Assembly: GCF_001921205.1 (NCBI RefSeq)
Contig: NZ_MSIE01000042.1
Location: 1 to 62,509, forward strand
From: Actinophytocola xanthii
GTDB lineage: Bacteria > Actinomycetota > Actinomycetes > Mycobacteriales > Pseudonocardiaceae
Direction of reading: 5' to 3'
DNA length: 62,509 nt
Shown one piece after another: positions 1 through 8,947 of this stretch. The first letter of the stretch is position 1. Every line of letters starts with the position of its first letter. The translations under genes and the position numbers were made by a program. Under the pieces are notes generated by a model. It was given only the letters and a program-made list of their open reading frames with translations. It was not told where the DNA came from and did no database searches.

Positions 1-623
1 CCGGCGGGCTTGGTGGTGAACCACTTGTGCACCTTGTTGTCGATCAGCACGTCGGAGGACAGCACGGTCTTGGAGCCGGTCCGGTAGTACACGCAGGTGT
101 AGGCCAGGACACTGGCGGGCAGGGCGCCCCAGCTGGTGACGCTGACGTTGTCGTTGCCGGTGCAGGTGCCCTTCGGGGAGACCTGAGCCGCCTTCGTGCT
201 GGTGCCGGCGTACACCCCGGTGGTCACCGTGGTGGTCGCCGTACCGCAGCGCGAACGGGCGGAGAACAGCGTGTTGGTCGCGGACTTGATCGCGGGCAGC
301 GCGCTCGCCGCCACCGAGGCCGGCGCAGCCGCGGGGTTGTAGTACCAGGTGAAGGTGGCCGGCATCCGCCACGCGGCCAGGGCGTAGGGCTTGGCCTGGC
401 AGCCCGGCGTGGCGGCCGCGGCGGTCCCCTCCGCGGCGGCGCCGATGGCGGCGGCCTGCTCGAACGGGGTGGAGGCCAGAATCGCCTCGGCAACCACGGT
501 CACCCCGTCCTCGACCGGCGCGACATGGCGGTCGACGGCTCCGGTCGTGGCGACGGCGGAGACCGCCGCGGTCGCGGCGAGGACGAGAGCGGCGGTGAGG
601 GTGGCGAGCCGGGGGCGAGTCAT
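1..623 (-). CDS. Secreted protein, N-terminal part; possible matrixin-like metalloprotease
   Basis: The gene runs off the left edge, and 207 codons are visible. An ATG at 621-623 follows a GGAAC ribosome site. The product begins MTRPRLATLTAALVLAAT, a typical Sec signal peptide of about 30 residues. The mature part has a WRMPATFTWYYN segment and, near the edge, SDVLIDNKVHKWFTT. Both resemble the N-terminal sheet of actinobacterial matrixin-like zinc proteases, but the HExxH motif would lie outside the window, so catalysis cannot be shown. Two Cys pairs would suit an extracellular protein. It is transcribed leftwards, away from the rest of the window. Confidence 0.6.
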   Translation of the reverse strand, partial: MTRPRLATLTAALVLAATAAVSAVATTGAVDRHVAPVEDGVTVVAEAILASTPFEQAAAIGAAAEGTAAAATPGCQAKPYALAAWRMPATFTWYYNPAAAPASVAASALPAIKSATNTLFSARSRCGTATTTVTTGVYAGTSTKAAQVSPKGTCTGNDNVSVTSWGALPASVLAYTCVYYRTGSKTVLSSDVLIDNKVHKWFTTKPA

Positions 624-806
624 TGTCGGTGGGGTTCCTTCGGTGGTGCGAGCTGGACACCACTGACAATGCGGCCCCTGTGTTGTCAAACAGGCCCAGA
701 AACGAGAGCCAAACGGGAGTAGCCCACGTATTCCCACACGCCAACCAACACGCTCCAACACAGCACCCGGATCGCACCCGTCCGGCGGCCCGGGAGGGAG
801 CAGCCG

Positions 807-1928
807 TCAGCGGGCCGTCGGGCGGCCGAGCCGGGGGTGCAGGCGGGCCGCGTTCTCGGCGCCGACGCCGAAGGCGAGCCGTTCGGCGGTGTCGACGTCG
901 AGAACGTCCTCGGCGAGCCAGGAGTCGAGCAGGCGGCCGAAGTGGTGTCGCCAGAGCACCGCACCCAGGTGGTGCAGCTCGGGCAGGACGTTGCCGTCGC
1001 TGGAGTAGAGCACCGAGTCGAACGGCGCCAGCTCGAGCGCCTCGCCGAGCACGTCGTCGGCGCGGACCCCGACGTACGGCAGAGTCAGTCCAATGTCGAC
1101 CGAGACGTGGTCGAACACGTGGGCCAGGTAGGCGGCGTTGCGGTGGAACGGCCAGCAGTGCAGCAGCACCACGGCGGCGCCGCTGTCCCTGGTGCACCTG
1201 AGGAAGTCGGTCAGCAGCAGGGGGTCGACCTCGCGAAGATCGAGGTCGTCGTCGCCGAAGCCGGTGTGGAACTGCAGCGGCAGGCCGAGCTCGGCGCCGA
1301 CCCTGATGGCCTCGTGGATGGTCCAGGCGTGCAGCACCGGGTCGGTCAGCCGGGTGCCGCCGGAGCGCAGCCAGGCCTGGGCGGCCTGCTCGGCGTCCCG
1401 GTCGGACGGGCACTCCCCCGGCACGTCGAGGCCGGACCGGTAGGCGACGACGGTCTTGAGCGCGACGGCGCCGGCCGCCCGGTCGCGCAGCTCGTCGCGG
1501 AAGGCGTCGAGCACGGCCGCGGGCGAGTCGGGCCGACCAGCGACGCCCTCCATCACCTGCTCGACCCGCACCACCTCGTGCCCGGCCCCGCACACCTCGC
1601 CCGGCTCGAGGCCGGGGCTCGGCGCGTACCCGGTGTCGACGAACCAGCGCTCGACACCGGTGGCCCGTAACAGGCGGTCGGTGACCTCGCGCCAGCCCAG
1701 CTCGGCCCGGCGGTCGAGGTAGTCCTCGGGTGCGGCGTGCGCCGGCAGGTCGAGCACCGGGGCGCACCACCGCCGTACGGCCAGCCCGAGCGACGAGTGC
1801 CAGCGGTCGCGGGTGCCGGCGGCCGCGGCCTCGGTGAGCCCGCCGGCGAACTCGTCACGGTCGGGGTCGCGGGCGAGCACCGCGTGGCAGTGCTGGTCGA
1901 TCAGCGGCACCTCGTCGGTCACGGCCAT
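807..1928 (-). CDS. Metal-dependent amidohydrolase, FluG N-domain-like
   Basis: A 373-residue amidohydrolase-family protein. The ATG at 1928 follows AAGGGGG at good spacing; an upstream in-frame extension lacks a ribosome site. Visible metal-site features are DQHCH near residues 11-15, QFHTGFGDDD in mid-protein, a later LLHCWPF histidine and YSSDG near the C-terminus, the usual order in a TIM-barrel amidohydrolase. It lies 13 nt downstream of a glutamine-synthetase-like gene on the same strand. In FluG-type proteins these two domains are fused, so the two products probably act on the same gamma-glutamyl compound or amide. The substrate is unknown. Confidence 0.8.
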   Translation of the reverse strand: MAVTDEVPLIDQHCHAVLARDPDRDEFAGGLTEAAAAGTRDRWHSSLGLAVRRWCAPVLDLPAHAAPEDYLDRRAELGWREVTDRLLRATGVERWFVDTGYAPSPGLEPGEVCGAGHEVVRVEQVMEGVAGRPDSPAAVLDAFRDELRDRAAGAVALKTVVAYRSGLDVPGECPSDRDAEQAAQAWLRSGGTRLTDPVLHAWTIHEAIRVGAELGLPLQFHTGFGDDDLDLREVDPLLLTDFLRCTRDSGAAVVLLHCWPFHRNAAYLAHVFDHVSVDIGLTLPYVGVRADDVLGEALELAPFDSVLYSSDGNVLPELHHLGAVLWRHHFGRLLDSWLAEDVLDVDTAERLAFGVGAENAARLHPRLGRPTAR

Positions 1929-1941
1929 GCGAGCCCCCTTG

Positions 1942-3246
1942 CTACCAGCGCCAGCGTACGGCCGCCGAAAGCTCCTTCGGGTGCAGTCCGGCGCAGCGGT
2001 CGGCCTCGGCGCGGCGGACGGTGACGATCGCGTCGTGCAGCTCCGGACCGAGGGCGTCGGCCAGCACCGTCGAGGCGGCCAGGGCGTCCGCGGCCTCGGA
2101 CGCCGACGTGGGCAGCCGGCGGATGCCCGCCGCCTGGCGTCCCGCGTCGTCGAGCAGGGCGGGGTCACCGGTGACCGGCGGCGGCAGCCGGAGGTCGTCG
2201 GCCACCCCGGCGAGCCCCGCGGCGATCACGCAGCCGACCACGAGGTACGGGTTCGCGGTGGCGTCAAAGCACTTGAGCTCGACGTTGGCGGTCTGCTGGG
2301 AACCGGCGACCATCCGCAGAGCGGTCTCCCGGGTCTCGTGGCCCCAGCACTGCCAGATACCGGCCCAGCGGGAGGGCAGCAGCCGCAGGAAGCTCGCCGG
2401 GTGGCCGGCGCCGATCGCGAGCAACGCCGGCAGCTCCCGCAGCAGCCCGGCCAGGAACGCCTCGCCGGTCGGCCGCAGGTCGGCGAGGGTGTTGCCGGCG
2501 TCGTCGTGGACCGACAGGTGCAGGTGCCCGCCCGACCCGGCGCCGTCGGGGTCGACGCTGGGGGCGAACGAGGCCCGCCAGCCGTGGGCGAGGCTGCGTG
2601 AACGGACCGTGTGCCGCAACAGCACGGCGTCGTCCGCGGCGCCGACGGGGTCGTTCGGCGCGACCGACAGCTCGAGCTGGGCGAGGGCGTACTCCGGGTG
2701 GAACTGCTGGACGTCCAGCCCTTGCCGGGTCAGGTCCCCGACCAGCGCGGCCGCGTACGCGGCGACCTGCTCGAGCCGGACCTGCCCGTAGGCAGGCCCG
2801 TCGAACGCCGGTCGGAACTCCTCGGCGCCGGTGACACCCAACGCCCACTCGTGTTCGAAGGCCATCAGCAGGCTCAGCCCTCGCTCGGCCGCGGCGGCTG
2901 CCTGCCGCGCCGCGAACCCCCGCTGGCAGGCAAGGAAGGGCTGGCCGTCCTTGGTGAGCTTGTCGGCCGGTGCCCAGGCCCAGCCGGGCATCGCGGAGAG
3001 CGCGACGAGGCGGTCGAGGTCCGGGACCAGTCGGAGGTCCCCGTCCGGGCCACCGAGGTAGCGGCCGGCGACCATGACGTCGTCGGACCCGAACGCCTCG
3101 AAACAGGGCGAAGCGCCAACCCCGTCGAGCGCGGCGAGGCGGGACAACGGCACCGCCTTGACCCGCGTGATCCCCGCATTGTCCACGAACGACAGCTCGA
3201 CCATGGTCACGCCGGCCGCGCGCAGCTCCTCCACCGTCGTCGGCAT
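1942..3246 (-). CDS. Glutamine synthetase-like ATP-dependent ligase (gamma-glutamyl-amine type)
   Basis: 434 residues, starting MPTTVEELRAAGVTMVELSF. The GS-fold hallmarks are present: FVDNAG near the N-terminus, MAFEHEW metal ligands, GSGGHLHLS in place of GSGMH, HPASFLRLLPSRWAG, and VELKCFDATANPYL. The variant motifs (GSGGH, VELK) are those of FluG/PuuA-like ligases rather than nitrogen-assimilating GlnA, and the typical GlnA adenylylation loop is not evident. It probably joins glutamate, or a related acid, to an amine at the expense of ATP. It is the first gene of a two-gene operon with the amidohydrolase, which suggests a glutamylation/deglutamylation pair for amine use or detoxification. 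Confidence 0.85.
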   Translation of the reverse strand: MPTTVEELRAAGVTMVELSFVDNAGITRVKAVPLSRLAALDGVGASPCFEAFGSDDVMVAGRYLGGPDGDLRLVPDLDRLVALSAMPGWAWAPADKLTKDGQPFLACQRGFAARQAAAAAERGLSLLMAFEHEWALGVTGAEEFRPAFDGPAYGQVRLEQVAAYAAALVGDLTRQGLDVQQFHPEYALAQLELSVAPNDPVGAADDAVLLRHTVRSRSLAHGWRASFAPSVDPDGAGSGGHLHLSVHDDAGNTLADLRPTGEAFLAGLLRELPALLAIGAGHPASFLRLLPSRWAGIWQCWGHETRETALRMVAGSQQTANVELKCFDATANPYLVVGCVIAAGLAGVADDLRLPPPVTGDPALLDDAGRQAAGIRRLPTSASEAADALAASTVLADALGPELHDAIVTVRRAEADRCAGLHPKELSAAVRWRW

Positions 3247-3267
3247 CGGCCCATCCTATTTGCGGCG

Positions 3268-3807
3268 TCAGTGCTCCCAGTACCGCCGGTCGCGCCCGGT
3301 CAGCTTGACGACGAGCCGCCCGAAGGGATGGGAAAGACTCGCGGCGAACGCGGTGAAGCGGGGGAAGAAGAAAAAGACACCCAGCCCTGCCACGAACAGC
3401 GGCACGGCGACCAGCGGGCCCCGGGTGATGCCCGCGGTGGTGAGGGCGCCGCCGGTGAGGACCTTGGCCCGGTACTCGCAGGTGATCGACGCCGGCCCGG
3501 TGAAGCGCGGCGAGATCCGCTCCCCCCACATGGCGTCGATCGTGTGCGGGTTCCCGTTCTCCGGGGTGACGGCGCAGGTCACGATGGTGGCCTCACCACC
3601 GGCCTGCTGCCGGCGCCCGAACTCTCGGCTGATCCCAATCTCCGTACCGGCGGGCCAGATCGCCTCCTGATCCGGACCGACGGACTGACCCGTCCCGACG
3701 GCGTAGGCGCCGATGCCCATCATGACCACCGCCACCCCCAGGCCGCCCAGCAGCATGCTCCACGCCGCGCGCCGAGCCGGCTTGCGTTTGCGGCCGGGCC
3801 GGTTCAC
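3268..3807 (-). CDS. Two-TM membrane protein of the ESX-linked operon
   Basis: 179 residues from a GTG at 3807 that overlaps the preceding stop (GTGA), so translation is probably coupled. The basic N-terminus (NRPGRKRKPARR) precedes one hydrophobic helix (about residues 17-38). An extracytoplasmic stretch of about 85 residues follows, with two cysteines (TCAVTPENG, ITCEY) that could form a disulfide. A second helix contains VGVFFFFPRF-like residues, and the tail is cytoplasmic. No family is recognised with confidence. It closes a four-gene operon with an ESX-type substrate and a lipoprotein, so a cell-envelope role is likely. Confidence 0.7.
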   Translation of the reverse strand: MNRPGRKRKPARRAAWSMLLGGLGVAVVMMGIGAYAVGTGQSVGPDQEAIWPAGTEIGISREFGRRQQAGGEATIVTCAVTPENGNPHTIDAMWGERISPRFTGPASITCEYRAKVLTGGALTTAGITRGPLVAVPLFVAGLGVFFFFPRFTAFAASLSHPFGRLVVKLTGRDRRYWEH

Positions 3808-4388
3808 CGGCCTTCCAAGGTGTTGATCACGAAGGCCGCTGTTCGGTCGGCGCGGTCGCAGCGCGGCCCGCCTTCGGTCTCCGTTCTCCCCGCGGTGGCG
3901 ACGTCGCCGTCGGCTATCAAGATCGCCGTGTCGTCGGCTACTCCGAGGAACAGACGGCACAGTCCGTACGTCGACTCGAGGTCGCCGTTGGCACGGATCA
4001 CCGGATACCCCTCGATCGTGTCGACACCCCAGAAGTCGCATTCGGCGCTGTTCGCACACTGCCGAGCGATACCGGCCAGGCCCGTGCTCGATTGGAACCT
4101 GATGGTCACGGTGTCGAGAGGGTCCTGGTCCGCGGGGCGCAGGACGCACGTGGGGCGGCCGGCGGAGCGTTCCTGGGCCGTCACAGGTAGGCCGAGTTCG
4201 CTCGCCTGCCGCGCGGAGAGGAGTTCGCAGGGTGCTTCTCGGAAGCGCTCCGCGTCGAGTGGCTCGGGCACGGGCGGAACGGACAACGAGGGTCCCGCGC
4301 CCGATTCGGGTCCTGGCGCGGGCTCATCCGAACAACCCGTGCTCATGGCCGCGGTCAGAACCATCGCGATGACGAGGAGCGGTCTCAT
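3804..4388 (-). CDS. DUF3558-like lipoprotein
   Basis: 194 residues from the ATG at 4388, which overlaps the previous stop as ATGA. The signal peptide ends in a lipobox (MSTGCS, Cys19), so the protein should be anchored to the outer face of the membrane. After a Pro/Ser-rich linker come APCELLS and later Cys residues (TCVL, QCANSAEC, GLCRLF), the pattern of DUF3558 lipoproteins common in Pseudonocardiales and mycobacteria. Their biochemical function is unknown, but they often sit beside ESX substrates, as here. A more upstream in-frame start (4415) is possible but lacks a better ribosome site. Confidence 0.8.
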   Translation of the reverse strand: MRPLLVIAMVLTAAMSTGCSDEPAPGPESGAGPSLSVPPVPEPLDAERFREAPCELLSARQASELGLPVTAQERSAGRPTCVLRPADQDPLDTVTIRFQSSTGLAGIARQCANSAECDFWGVDTIEGYPVIRANGDLESTYGLCRLFLGVADDTAILIADGDVATAGRTETEGGPRCDRADRTAAFVINTLEGR

Positions 4389-4777
4389 CGCCGCTTGCGG
4401 CGTAGCCCTTGCCACAGATCCTCCCCGTCGTCATCCCGGCGGCTCTTGTTCTCACCCGACGGGCGTACGGGTTCTGGTTTGGTCGCCTCCAGGTCCTCGA
4501 CGAGACCCCCGACGTCGAACTGGCGCACGGCGGCGAGGCTTCGATCGATGAAGTCAGCATAAGCGGAGGTCGTCGCGACGGTGGTCCAGGACATCCTGCC
4601 GCTTGCGAGACCTTCCCCGATCTCCCGGACCAGTGGGTCGTCGCTGTCCTTCATCGTGGCGAACAGCATCTTCCGCAGCGTGGTCTCGTCGCGGAGGGTG
4701 TCCGCGTGCGCGGAGCCCTCGACCAGTCTCAGGAACTCGCTCCGGTCGGCAGGGACCGGACGGGAACTGTGCGTCAT
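4385..4777 (-). CDS. Small soluble protein of the ESX-linked operon
   Basis: 130 residues. The ATG at 4777 follows GAGGACGAG and lies 10 nt after the stop of the ESX-type gene. It is predicted to be mostly helical: an N-terminal segment with alternating acidic and basic residues, a middle WTTVATTSAYADFIDRSL helix, and a charged C-terminal tail (ENKSRRDDDGEDLWQGLRRKRR region). There is no signal peptide or membrane helix. The family is not recognised. Its place between a WXG-like substrate and a lipoprotein suggests an accessory or chaperone-like cytoplasmic partner, but that is inference. Confidence 0.7.
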   Translation of the reverse strand: MTHSSRPVPADRSEFLRLVEGSAHADTLRDETTLRKMLFATMKDSDDPLVREIGEGLASGRMSWTTVATTSAYADFIDRSLAAVRQFDVGGLVEDLEATKPEPVRPSGENKSRRDDDGEDLWQGLRRKRR

Positions 4778-4787
4778 GGTCTCGTCC

Positions 4788-5915
4788 TCACTTGGGCGGG
4801 TCGAGAGGTGCGGTCGGCAACGAAGGCAGACCGGTGCCGGCATGGTGCACGCTGCCGTAGTTCGTCTGCGCCGCCTCGACGACCTTGATAACCGTATCCA
4901 TCTGTCCGATGAGTCCGAACATCTCCTTGATCCCGTCGACCACCCGGTAGACGTTGTACGCGCTGAGCGCCCCGGCGAAGACCGCGATGGGCGCCCCGAC
5001 TCCCGTCGCTGCCGCTCCACCCGCCACCCAGGCGGACCCGGCGGCCTCGATCGCGGCGTCCCCCACCCCCTTGAGGATGTTGACGACGGCGTCGCGCATC
5101 CTGACCATCTCCTCGGACGCGAGCCGGTACTGGTCGACGATCTCGCGCAGCTGCTCGTGAGCTTGCTCGAACGGCGTGACGAGCCGCATCAGGTACACCG
5201 CCGCGCCGTCACCCGCATTGCCGCGCCAGACAGCCTGGCAGCCCTGGGACGCCCACTGGATGTTGATGCCGACGTCGTTGAGAGCCCACCGCACGTCGTT
5301 CAGCACGTCCGCCGCCGCGCGCAGGCCTGCCCAGTCCCCGACCCACGGCTTGACGATCTCGTCCCAGGGGTCGATCGGTCGGTCCAGTGCCTGCAGCCAC
5401 ACAGCCACATGACTGACGGCCTCGAGCGCCGCCCCTATCGCCGTCATCGGGCTGAAGGCATCCCACCAGTCGTAGTCGCCGTTCAGTTCCTCGCGGTAGT
5501 CCTTGATCTTGCTCAGGCGCCCCCGCGGCTCCTGGACGTCCTGGAACTCGGCCGGGGCTCCAGGTCCACTGATGTACCCGGTCTGCTTCCGCTGCTCGGC
5601 CGCGTCCGCCGCGGGGTACGCGGCGTCCAGTCGCTGGGCGGAGGTCTGGTCGGTGCGCTCGTAGTAGGCGGCGGAGTCACGGACCGCCTGCGCCACCGAA
5701 CTCAACGTGGGGTGCGCGAGCTCACCGAGCCAGGAGTCGAGGGCATTGTAGACATCGCGGTGTCCGCCCGTGAGTCGACCGACAACTCCTTCACCACCCT
5801 GGAATTCCTGAATCTTCGCGAGGTGCGTCCTGGCCGCGACCACGTCCTCGCGGGCGCGGTCCACCTGGGCCGCGAGCTGCCGCAAAGCCCCTGGCTGCAC
5901 GGAAAACGACGTCAT
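4788..5915 (-). CDS. WXG100-superfamily (ESX/type VII) secretion substrate
   Basis: 375 residues. I place the start at the ATG at 5915 behind GGGGGTTGTCG, not at the TTG six bases upstream. The first 100 residues form long helices. A canonical W-x-G turn (W230-R-G232, in AVWRGNAGDG) sits between two helices, the hallmark of ESX substrates. A glycine/alanine-rich hydrophobic segment lies near residues 290-320. The protein is far longer than a plain WXG100 partner, so it is a PPE/LXG-like large substrate. No EccC or EccD machinery gene is in the window, so the apparatus must be elsewhere. First gene of a four-gene operon. Confidence 0.78.
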   Translation of the reverse strand: MTSFSVQPGALRQLAAQVDRAREDVVAARTHLAKIQEFQGGEGVVGRLTGGHRDVYNALDSWLGELAHPTLSSVAQAVRDSAAYYERTDQTSAQRLDAAYPAADAAEQRKQTGYISGPGAPAEFQDVQEPRGRLSKIKDYREELNGDYDWWDAFSPMTAIGAALEAVSHVAVWLQALDRPIDPWDEIVKPWVGDWAGLRAAADVLNDVRWALNDVGINIQWASQGCQAVWRGNAGDGAAVYLMRLVTPFEQAHEQLREIVDQYRLASEEMVRMRDAVVNILKGVGDAAIEAAGSAWVAGGAAATGVGAPIAVFAGALSAYNVYRVVDGIKEMFGLIGQMDTVIKVVEAAQTNYGSVHHAGTGLPSLPTAPLDPPK

Positions 5916-6042
5916 CGACAACCCCCGAACCCACGCACCGAGCCTGCTTGCGGCGTAACGATACAGAGCCGACGGGGCGTCTCGGCGGGTTATGAGAAAT
6001 CTCCCCAGCGCCCGGACGGCGCGAATTGTCGGGGAATTTCCC

Positions 6043-6825
6043 TCAGTTCTCGGCGGGGACGACCATCGGGGTGCCGGCCACCGGGTCCGGGACGACGACG
6101 CAGGGGAGGTTGAAGACCTTCTCGACCAGGGCGGGGGTCACGACCTCGGCGGGCGGGCCCTCGGTGACGACTCGGCCGTCGGCCATGGCTATGAGGTGGT
6201 GGACGTAGCGGCAGGCCAGGTTGAGGTCGTGCAGGACGACGACGATGGTCTTTCCGGTGTCGGCGTTGAGGTCGCGCAGCAGCCTGAGCAGGTCCACCTG
6301 GTGGGTGATGTCGAGGAACGTCGTCGGCTCGTCGAGGAGCAACAGCTCCGTGTCCTGCGCCAGCGCCATCGCCACCCAGACCCGTTGGCGTTGGCCGCCG
6401 GACAGCTGGTTGATGGGACGACCGACCAGGTCCTGGGTGCCGGTCGCGGTCAGGGCCTTGGCCACGGCTGCCTCGTCGGCGGCGTTCCAGCGGCGGAACC
6501 AGCCCTGGTGGGGGTGGCGGCCACGGGAGACGAGATCACCGACCGTGATGCCGTCTGGGGCGACGGGGGTCTGCGGGAGCATGCCGAGGACCTGCGCGAC
6601 CTCGCGGGTGCCGACATCCTGCAGCGAGCGGTCGTCCAGCAGGACCCGGCCGGCTCTGGGCTTGAGCAGGCGGGCCAGACCGCGCAGCAAAGTGGACTTG
6701 CCGCAGGCGTTGGCGCCGACGATCGCGGTCAGCCTGCCGTCGAGGACGTCGAGGTCCAGGGCCTCGAGGACGTTCCTGTCGTCGTAGCCGAGGCTGAGCT
6801 GCTCCGCGCGCAGCCGACCGGTCAT
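6043..6825 (-). CDS. Iron-siderophore ABC transporter, ATPase
   Basis: 260 residues from the ATG at 6825, overlapping the preceding permease stop as ATGA. Walker A is GANACGKST (37-45), the signature is LSGGQRQRV, Walker B is LLLLDEPTTFLD, and the H-loop lies in VVLHDLN. The sequence around LGYDDRNVLEALDLDV and the TFLDITHQVDLL segment are typical of FepC/FecE ATPases. It powers uptake of ferric siderophore with the two permeases and the binding lipoprotein upstream in the same operon. Last gene of the iron-box operon. Confidence 0.93.
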   Translation of the reverse strand: MTGRLRAEQLSLGYDDRNVLEALDLDVLDGRLTAIVGANACGKSTLLRGLARLLKPRAGRVLLDDRSLQDVGTREVAQVLGMLPQTPVAPDGITVGDLVSRGRHPHQGWFRRWNAADEAAVAKALTATGTQDLVGRPINQLSGGQRQRVWVAMALAQDTELLLLDEPTTFLDITHQVDLLRLLRDLNADTGKTIVVVLHDLNLACRYVHHLIAMADGRVVTEGPPAEVVTPALVEKVFNLPCVVVPDPVAGTPMVVPAEN

Positions 6826-7907
6826 CCGCCGACTCCTTCCCGGTTGGCCGTGGCCAGCAGCCACAACAGGTAGGGCGCGCCGACCGCGCCGGTCACCACG
6901 CCGGTGGGCAGCTCGGTCGGCAGGACGTGCCGGGCCACCATGTCCGCCATCAGCAGCACGGCCGCACCGGTGAAGCCCGCGGCCAGCACCCCTCCCGGCG
7001 CGGGACGGAGCAGACGGGCGGCGACCGGACCGGCCACCAGCGCGACGAACTGGATCGGGCCGGCGACGGCGGTGGCGAGGCCGATCAGCACGACCGGCAG
7101 GGCGATCAGCGCGAACCGCGCCCACTCGACCCGCGTGCCCAACCCCCGCGCGAGGTCGTCGCCGAGCTCGAGGGCCCGCAGCTGGCGTTGCAGCAGCATG
7201 GCCACCGGGACGAGCGCCACCAGGACGACCATCAGCACCCGCAGCTCGGTCGGCCCCGCCTGGCCGACCGACCCGATCAGCCAGTGCATGGCCTGCCGCG
7301 CGTCGTGCAGATCCGCCCTGGTGAGCAGGTAGCCGACGACGCCGATCATGAACGCCGACACCCCGATGCCGACGAGGATGAACCGGTAGCCGCTCAGCCC
7401 GTCGCGGAAGGCGAGGACGTACATCAGCACGGCGGAGACCAGGGCGCCCACGACGGCCATCGCCGGGACCGCCAACCCACCCGCGCCGTACACCACGATG
7501 CCGGCCACCGCCGCGACGCTCGCCCCGGAGGAGACACCGACGAAGTCCGGCGCGGCAAGGGGGTTGCGCAGCAGCTGCTGGAACAGGGTCCCGGAGACGC
7601 CGAGCGCGAAGCCGACGGTGAGCGCGGAGGTCGCCTGCGGCAGCCGCAGGTCGAGCACGATGAAGTCGGTACCCCGGTCGACGGTCACCCGGAACAGCGA
7701 GCCGAGCACCTCACCGGCGCCGAGCCAGACGCTGCCCACCATCATGCTGAGCACGAACGCCGCGAAGGCCACGACGCCGAGCACCGCCGTGACCACCACC
7801 GACCGCCGAGCAAGTGCCGTCTTCCCGGATCTGACCGCGGTGGTCACCGTGGGCACGGAACGCTCAGCTCGGGCGCGAGTGGCGGTCGTGGAGGGGTCGT
7901 GTTTCAC
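6822..7907 (-). CDS. Iron-siderophore ABC transporter, FecCD-type permease 2
   Basis: 361 residues from a GTG at 7907 (GTGA overlap with the preceding gene). A cytoplasmic N-terminus of about 40 residues precedes roughly nine to ten hydrophobic helices. Family landmarks are LRLPQATSALTVGFALGVSG, QQLLRNPLAAPDFVG with the NPLA motif, and GPIQFVALVAGPVAARLL near the coupling region. It forms the transmembrane channel with the other FecCD permease. The next gene overlaps by 4 nt, so subunits are probably made in step. Confidence 0.92.
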   Translation of the reverse strand: MKHDPSTTATRARAERSVPTVTTAVRSGKTALARRSVVVTAVLGVVAFAAFVLSMMVGSVWLGAGEVLGSLFRVTVDRGTDFIVLDLRLPQATSALTVGFALGVSGTLFQQLLRNPLAAPDFVGVSSGASVAAVAGIVVYGAGGLAVPAMAVVGALVSAVLMYVLAFRDGLSGYRFILVGIGVSAFMIGVVGYLLTRADLHDARQAMHWLIGSVGQAGPTELRVLMVVLVALVPVAMLLQRQLRALELGDDLARGLGTRVEWARFALIALPVVLIGLATAVAGPIQFVALVAGPVAARLLRPAPGGVLAAGFTGAAVLLMADMVARHVLPTELPTGVVTGAVGAPYLLWLLATANREGVGG

Positions 7908-8941
7908 AGTTCTGCCATTCGGCCGTAGCGGACGAGGGCGACGAAACACGGGGCGCCCGCCACGCCCAGGACCACGCCGACCTGGAGTTCGCCGGGGCTG
8001 CCCAGAACGCGGCCGGCGATGTCGGCCAACAACAGTGCGATCGGGCTCAGCAGCAGTGAGTAGGGCAGGATCCAGCGGTAGTCCGGGCCGCACAGGACCC
8101 GGGCGATGTGCGGAACCACCAGGCCGACAAAGACGATCGGTCCACAGGCCGCGGTTGCCGCTCCACAGAGGACAGCCACAACGGCGAACAGCAGGAGCCG
8201 GGTCCGGGCCAGGTTGAGGCCCAGCGCCCGTGCGGTGTCCTCGCCCAGGGCGAGGCCGTTGAGCGAACGACCGCAGGCCAACGCGGCGACGAGGCCGAGC
8301 CCGAGGAACGGCGCCACGCCGAACAGGATCGGGGCGTACCGTCCGGCGAGCGAGCCGACCTGCCAGAACCGCAGCTCGTTGAGCGCGTCGACGTCGGTCA
8401 TCACGATGCCGGTGGTGACCGAGGTCAGGCCCGCGGTCACCGCGACGCCGGCGAGTGCCAGCTTCACCGGCGTCGCTCCCTCCCGGCCCAGCGACGCCAC
8501 GGCGTACACGAGCAGGGTCGCGACCGCCGCCCCCAGGAACGCGAACCAGATGTAGGCCGAGATCCCGCGCAGACCGAGCACGGTGATCGCGAGGACGACG
8601 AAGGCCGCCGCGCCCGCGTTGATGCCCATGATCCCAGGATCCGCCAGGGGGTTGCGGGTCACGCCCTGCAGGACCGCGCCGGACACCCCGAGCGCGGCAC
8701 CGACCAGGATGCCCAACAGGGTCCGGGGAACCCGCATCTCGAGGGTGACGCTGCCGTCGGTGGAGGTCACGGTCATGTCCGACAACGCCCGCAGCACGTC
8801 GGCCAGCGAGATCGACCGGGAACCCAGGGACACGCTGAGGAACGCGACGGCGGCCAGTGCGACCAGCAGAACGGCGAGACCCGTGCCGAGGACCGGGGCT
8901 CGCCGTCGTACCGGGACCGAAACGGTGCCGGTCGTGCTCAT
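7904..8941 (-). CDS. Iron-siderophore ABC transporter, FecCD-type permease 1
   Basis: 345 residues, ATG at 8941, only 6 nt after the binding-protein stop. Hydrophobic helices run throughout. Landmarks are RVPRTLLGILVGAALGVSGA, LQGVTRNPLADPGIMGINAG and CGPIVFVGLVVPHIAR, the classic FecCD signatures including the NPLADP loop. It pairs with the second permease to form the membrane channel of a ferric-siderophore importer. Expression should follow iron limitation through the iron box upstream of the operon. Confidence 0.93.
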   Translation of the reverse strand: MSTTGTVSVPVRRRAPVLGTGLAVLLVALAAVAFLSVSLGSRSISLADVLRALSDMTVTSTDGSVTLEMRVPRTLLGILVGAALGVSGAVLQGVTRNPLADPGIMGINAGAAAFVVLAITVLGLRGISAYIWFAFLGAAVATLLVYAVASLGREGATPVKLALAGVAVTAGLTSVTTGIVMTDVDALNELRFWQVGSLAGRYAPILFGVAPFLGLGLVAALACGRSLNGLALGEDTARALGLNLARTRLLLFAVVAVLCGAATAACGPIVFVGLVVPHIARVLCGPDYRWILPYSLLLSPIALLLADIAGRVLGSPGELQVGVVLGVAGAPCFVALVRYGRMAEL

Positions 8942-8947
8942 CGGGGG

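Noticed and set aside
2264-3529. A long minus-strand frame overlapping the glutamine-synthetase-like gene
   Set aside because: The composition is shadow-like (Arg/Gly-rich), no family features are seen, and the real gene is in another frame.
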